This document shows positions 63,101 through 64,000 of a stretch of DNA of 64,000 nt, one piece after another. Made by a program: the position numbers and the translations under genes. The first letter of the stretch is position 1, and every line of letters begins with the position of its first letter. Source of the stretch: Angiostrongylus vasorum (lineage: Eukaryota > Nematoda > Chromadorea > Rhabditida > Metastrongylidae); NCBI GenBank assembly GCA_018806985.1, contig JADANN010000375.1, forward strand, positions 2,480,001 to 2,544,000, given 5' to 3'. The notes under the pieces are model-generated. The model had not been told where the DNA came from, searched no databases, and saw only the letters and a list, made by a program, of their open reading frames with translations.

Positions 63101-63266
63101 CGTTACTCGCTAATTCAATATCAAAGGAATATTGTCTCCATCTTGATAGAGCTCTTCCTCATCCGTTTAGGTAACGTTCGTTTGTCGAGCGAGAGGAGTA
63201 CCGAGACCAGAGATCACATGGTTCTATGAGGGTTCCGTCATACCACATATTAAAGGGCGCTTCTTG
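48166..63266 (+). CDS. Secreted LRR + Ig protein, peroxidasin-like N-terminal half (3' partial)
   Basis: Exons: 48166-48265, 48425-48579, 48980-49123, 49727-49866, 49970-50072, 50526-50635, 52752-52880, 53755-53832, 53974-54052, 55525-55610, 58248-58316, 58373-58430, 63171-63266. All phases agree and give 449 aa, still open at the last donor, so the gene runs past the window. Residues 1-16 are a signal peptide (MVFLLLGLLTFGTAIA) followed by a Cys-rich LRR cap (CPTQCNC). Leucine-rich repeats span about 35-175 (ITLNLRGNKI, LISLDLRYNEI, LIQLDLAHNRL). An LRR C-cap follows (NPWNCDC...RCFNP). Ig1 is about 225-290 (DCAAIGKGEVHWLY; KFTCTADYA), Ig2 about 305-396 (LHCEVTGDPRPSIVWY; GSYTCMARN), and Ig3 begins with VTFVCRARGVPRPEITWFY. 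This order is that of peroxidasin (worm pxn-1/pxn-2); the peroxidase domain would lie to the right. LRIG/SMA-10 or IGLR-type proteins remain possible. Introns are packed with SINEs. Confidence 0.82.
48648..48932 (-). repeat. SINE-1 copy, old, in LRR-Ig intron 2
   Basis: ATGCATTCGACTCCATTCG, GGTACAGTACCAGTTTTCC and AACCAAGGACCACGGG keep SINE-1 order in reverse with many changes. Confidence 0.45.
49365..49445 (+). repeat. tRNA-like SINE head
   Basis: GATTGGTACAGTGGATAAAAC (A box) and CCGGTTCGAGGCCC (B box) are spaced as in a tRNA. There is no cloverleaf with a proper acceptor stem, so it is read as a SINE head and not a tRNA gene. Confidence 0.4.
50805..51010 (-). repeat. SINE-2 3' part
   Basis: CCGGATCCCAGGACTTCTTACA through CATCCATCATCCACGAATG to GAATGCTAGGGCGAGCC; reverse orientation, head missing. 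Confidence 0.5.
51290..51412 (+). mobile_element. Solo Penelope-like terminus
   Basis: One copy of the PLE 3' end, starting CCTTTCCAGGCTATGAGG and ending TGCTCAGCAAGAACATGAAG. It lies in the 50636-52751 intron of the LRR-Ig gene. No inverted partner is nearby. Confidence 0.55.
51308..51338 (+). ncRNA. Hammerhead-like motif, core mutated
   Basis: A perfect 4-bp stem II (GGCG/CGCC) is followed by GAAACGTC, but the first core box reads TATGAGGA in place of CTGANGA. The stem and GAAA box are conserved while the left box is lost. Confidence 0.35.
51413..52070. other. Intron sequence, nothing recognised
   Basis: A short R3-like phrase at 51560-51590 only. Confidence 0.3.
52072..52364 (-). repeat. 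SINE-1 copy in the LRR-Ig gene
   Basis: Near full length in reverse: AAAGGATAAGGCTCTCGACC to ACTGCGCCACACGCGCCC. Confidence 0.75.
52955..53258 (-). repeat. SINE-2 copy
   Basis: TTGTATTCGATTAGTTTCC end, GACAAGTCCGATACCGATTT body, CACTGTGCTAACCG head (A box in reverse). Confidence 0.6.
53325..53540 (-). repeat. SINE-1-like copy, internally deleted
   Basis: GGCGTTGATTTCATCCCTGAG tail side, GGTCTGGTACCAATTTGC centre, GCACCTCTCACCACTTAGC head. Confidence 0.5.
54764..55039 (-). CDS. Intronic minus-strand open frame, 91 aa, unknown
   Basis: This lies inside the 54053-55524 intron of the LRR-Ig gene. It starts MPPSHDHIDESSAGLGFSEM and ends in a basic RMRSLRKRTG. Two further minus-strand frames (54448-54762 and 54378-54752) stay open directly downstream in other phases. 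It is either a nested gene with an unseen splice or chance in a stretch with few stops. No domain is recognised. Confidence 0.15.
   Translation of the reverse strand: MPPSHDHIDESSAGLGFSEMENSNMPVDFAHSSLPKRSTLSQVKSLGMEMDDLVNEESLQTPKTCMISTETEEMEVKTTLNRMRSLRKRTG
55075..55405 (+). repeat. SINE-2 copy
   Basis: A box GGTAGTGCGGTGGTAGTGA, B box GGTTCGATACC, body GGGAAATTGGTAACAAAATT, end ACGAATCGGCTGCAAGT. Confidence 0.6.
55712..55985 (+). repeat. tRNA-headed SINE, diverged
   Basis: AATAGCACAGTGATTAGAGG and GGTACGATCCCACACC are A and B boxes; the body keeps ATATGCATTCAGTCACC. Confidence 0.45.
56765..57028 (-). repeat. SINE-1 copy
   Basis: AAAAGGATAAGGAATAAAGC tail, GGTGGCCTACCAATG centre with a small deletion, TGCTACATGCACCCC head. 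Confidence 0.65.
57193..57478 (+). repeat. SINE-1 copy with the longest tail
   Basis: Head GGGCGCGTGTAGCGCACTGG; body intact; tail of three TTTTATCC units. Faces the 56765-57028 copy, giving an inverted pair 165 bp apart. Confidence 0.75.
57770..58160 (-). repeat. SINE-1 head part followed by R2 fragment
   Basis: 57770-57900 is a reversed SINE-1 5' half (GACAAGTCTGGCACTAATTT; GGCGCGGGATCGATACC). 57935-58160 shows diverged R2 words (CACCCGTCAATTAACACC; TTTTTGCAAATATCCCAG). Confidence 0.5.
58568..58985. repeat. R2 unit with near-perfect inverted repeat
   Basis: Arms 58568-58620 and 58676-58727 are about 52 bp reverse complements that differ only by one T in a homopolymer, around a 55-bp spacer. 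A longer reversed R2 body continues to 58985. Confidence 0.8.
59057..59330 (+). repeat. SINE-1 copy
   Basis: Head TGGTGCGTTGCGCTGCTCGG, body GATCGGCAAATTGGCACCAG, end GAGAAGTTTGTTTGTTATCC. Confidence 0.65.
59388..61690. mobile_element. Penelope-like element with RT and GIY-YIG, head-to-head inverted copy
   Basis: The minus-strand half (60835-59388) has reverse transcriptase at 60821-60393 (QIKGLAMGQ; YCRYIDDCFVV catalytic box). It is followed by the LRRADLEESVAIVEI block and a damaged GIY-YIG (60159-59905). The plus-strand half (about 60835-61690) repeats the GIY-YIG end (GTIYLISCSTCGDEYIGETG). Outer arms at 59440-59645 and 61460-61680 match as inverted repeats. RT plus GIY-YIG in this order defines Penelope-like elements. 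Frames are broken in both halves. Confidence 0.8.
59508..59535 (-). ncRNA. Hammerhead-ribozyme-like core in PLE terminus
   Basis: On the minus strand it reads CTGAAGA (fits CUGANGA), then a short GGC...GCC stem with a 6-nt loop, then GAAA, then CGTC. This is the order of a hammerhead core with the GUC cleavage triplet and a minimal stem III. Penelope-like elements of other animals are known to carry such ribozymes. Activity cannot be judged from sequence alone. Confidence 0.5.
61692..62072. repeat. Two R2 pieces in opposite orientation
   Basis: 61692-61885 runs forward (GATGCTGAGATATTTTC to AATCAGCCGTCAACG). 61893-62072 runs in reverse (ACCCGCATGGTGTGGTG to GCAGTAGGCAGTAAATAAA). Confidence 0.6.
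62095..63020 (+). mobile_element. RTE-type LINE, 3' fragment
   Basis: It begins inside reverse transcriptase (DEIISPKLFTATLQNVMG) and runs through the RT C-terminal region to LNTWREHVMRLDDNQWTRAV near 62800, ending around 63020. It is 5' truncated, as expected from incomplete target-primed reverse transcription, and lies in the last visible intron of the LRR-Ig gene. Confidence 0.65.
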
Positions 63267-63735
63267 GTAAGTGAGTACGGTAAATGGTTAGTTATTTCCC
63301 TCTGAGAAGTCGATATATATCTATGGTTGATCTGAAAAACCTTCCACAAATATGGTCTTTTCGTTTGAAATTTGTTCCATTGAATGTTTCACTATCGCAA
63401 TTTTCAAAAAAAAGCGTGGGTAAGACGGCATAGCTTTTGAAATATTTAGCCTTTATTTTGTATCTTACACCCCCTATGCTCAAGCCTAATAGGCGTTTTG
63501 AGTTTTTGCTTGACGATAGTGATAGATTGACTGAGAATGACACATTCGTTTTTTTATTTAGCCTCTATTTATTTATTGACTTGGTTAGCTTTGTTTCCGA
63601 ATGATCTCGACCCAGTGCACAGCAATTTTTTATCTGATTTTCTGACAAGTATAAAGCCGTATATAACTCAAACCATATACCTATGACGACAATGGAATGT
63701 ATGAATTTGCTTTTTAAATGTTTTTTGAATAGAAA
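63267..63735. other. Intron sequence after the last visible exon
   Basis: No further Ig exon could be placed here; short frames only. Confidence 0.3.
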
Positions 63736-63739
63736 CGTT

Positions 63740-64000
63740 CCGCTTCGGGCTCACCAACCCTTTAACCTCTCTGGGGTCAGGAAATTGATACCGGACTTGT
63801 CCGGGAAAAAATCTTTCTCTGCAACCCAAGTAGGAACGCTCCAGCTCGGCTATCTCAGGGACTCTAGGGAGAATCGGCTGAACCAGTATTCTACAACTTT
63901 CAAGATTAAATGAAAATCCTCAAGCTGCAATCGAAGCCACACGTAAAAAATTAAAAGATCTCAGCGGATGACGGATGCGAGGAAACGAATCGAATGTGGG
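63740..64000 (+). repeat. SINE-2 copy, cut by window edge
   Basis: GGGCTCACCAACCCTTTAAC to GAAACGAATCGAATGTGGG; 5' head missing. Confidence 0.6.

Overview
The window reads as chromosomal DNA of a clade V (strongylid, hookworm-like) nematode. Three multi-exon genes have short coding exons, typical worm acceptors (TTTTCAG/TTTTTCAG) and introns swollen by transposable elements. The best human matches are single animal proteins, and the repeat load (tRNA-headed SINEs, RTE-type LINEs, Penelope-like elements) fits a parasitic nematode. There is no bacterial operon structure, CRISPR array or phage.

Layout. 1-6.6 kb: mobile-element debris and 5' flank. 6.6-15.8 kb (+): symplekin, the scaffold of mRNA 3'-end processing, 14 exons, with an antisense RTE LINE in its 11.8-15.2 kb intron. 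17.0-23.3 kb (+): a GNB1L-type WD40 protein, 5 exons, with a head-to-head Penelope-like palindrome in intron 4. 23.3-48.1 kb: repeat-rich, with a few weak gene candidates. The best is an unidentified minus-strand set of exons at 32.9-34.3 kb. 48.2-63.3 kb and on past the right edge (+): a secreted LRR plus immunoglobulin protein resembling the front half of peroxidasin. Thirteen exons were placed by hand and every splice phase agrees.

Mobile elements fill most of the rest. There are at least four dispersed short-repeat families. SINE-1 (about 285 bp) has tRNA-like A and B boxes and a TTTTATCC tail. SINE-2 has a tRNA-like head and a GAATCGAAT-type end. R2 (about 330 bp) often lies as inverted pairs. 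R3 is about 385 bp. There are three RTE-type LINE remnants and at least six Penelope-like (PLE) pieces. The PLE pieces repeatedly carry a short motif with the layout of a hammerhead ribozyme core, and the two coding copies have the same head-to-head arrangement.

The three genes are not a pathway. Symplekin acts in nuclear mRNA 3' processing, GNB1L is a WD40 adaptor, and the third protein is extracellular. Symplekin and GNB1L are 1.1 kb apart in the same orientation; nothing seen proves an operon. Exon calls rest on reading frame, splice phase and remembered family similarity, not on transcripts or database searches.
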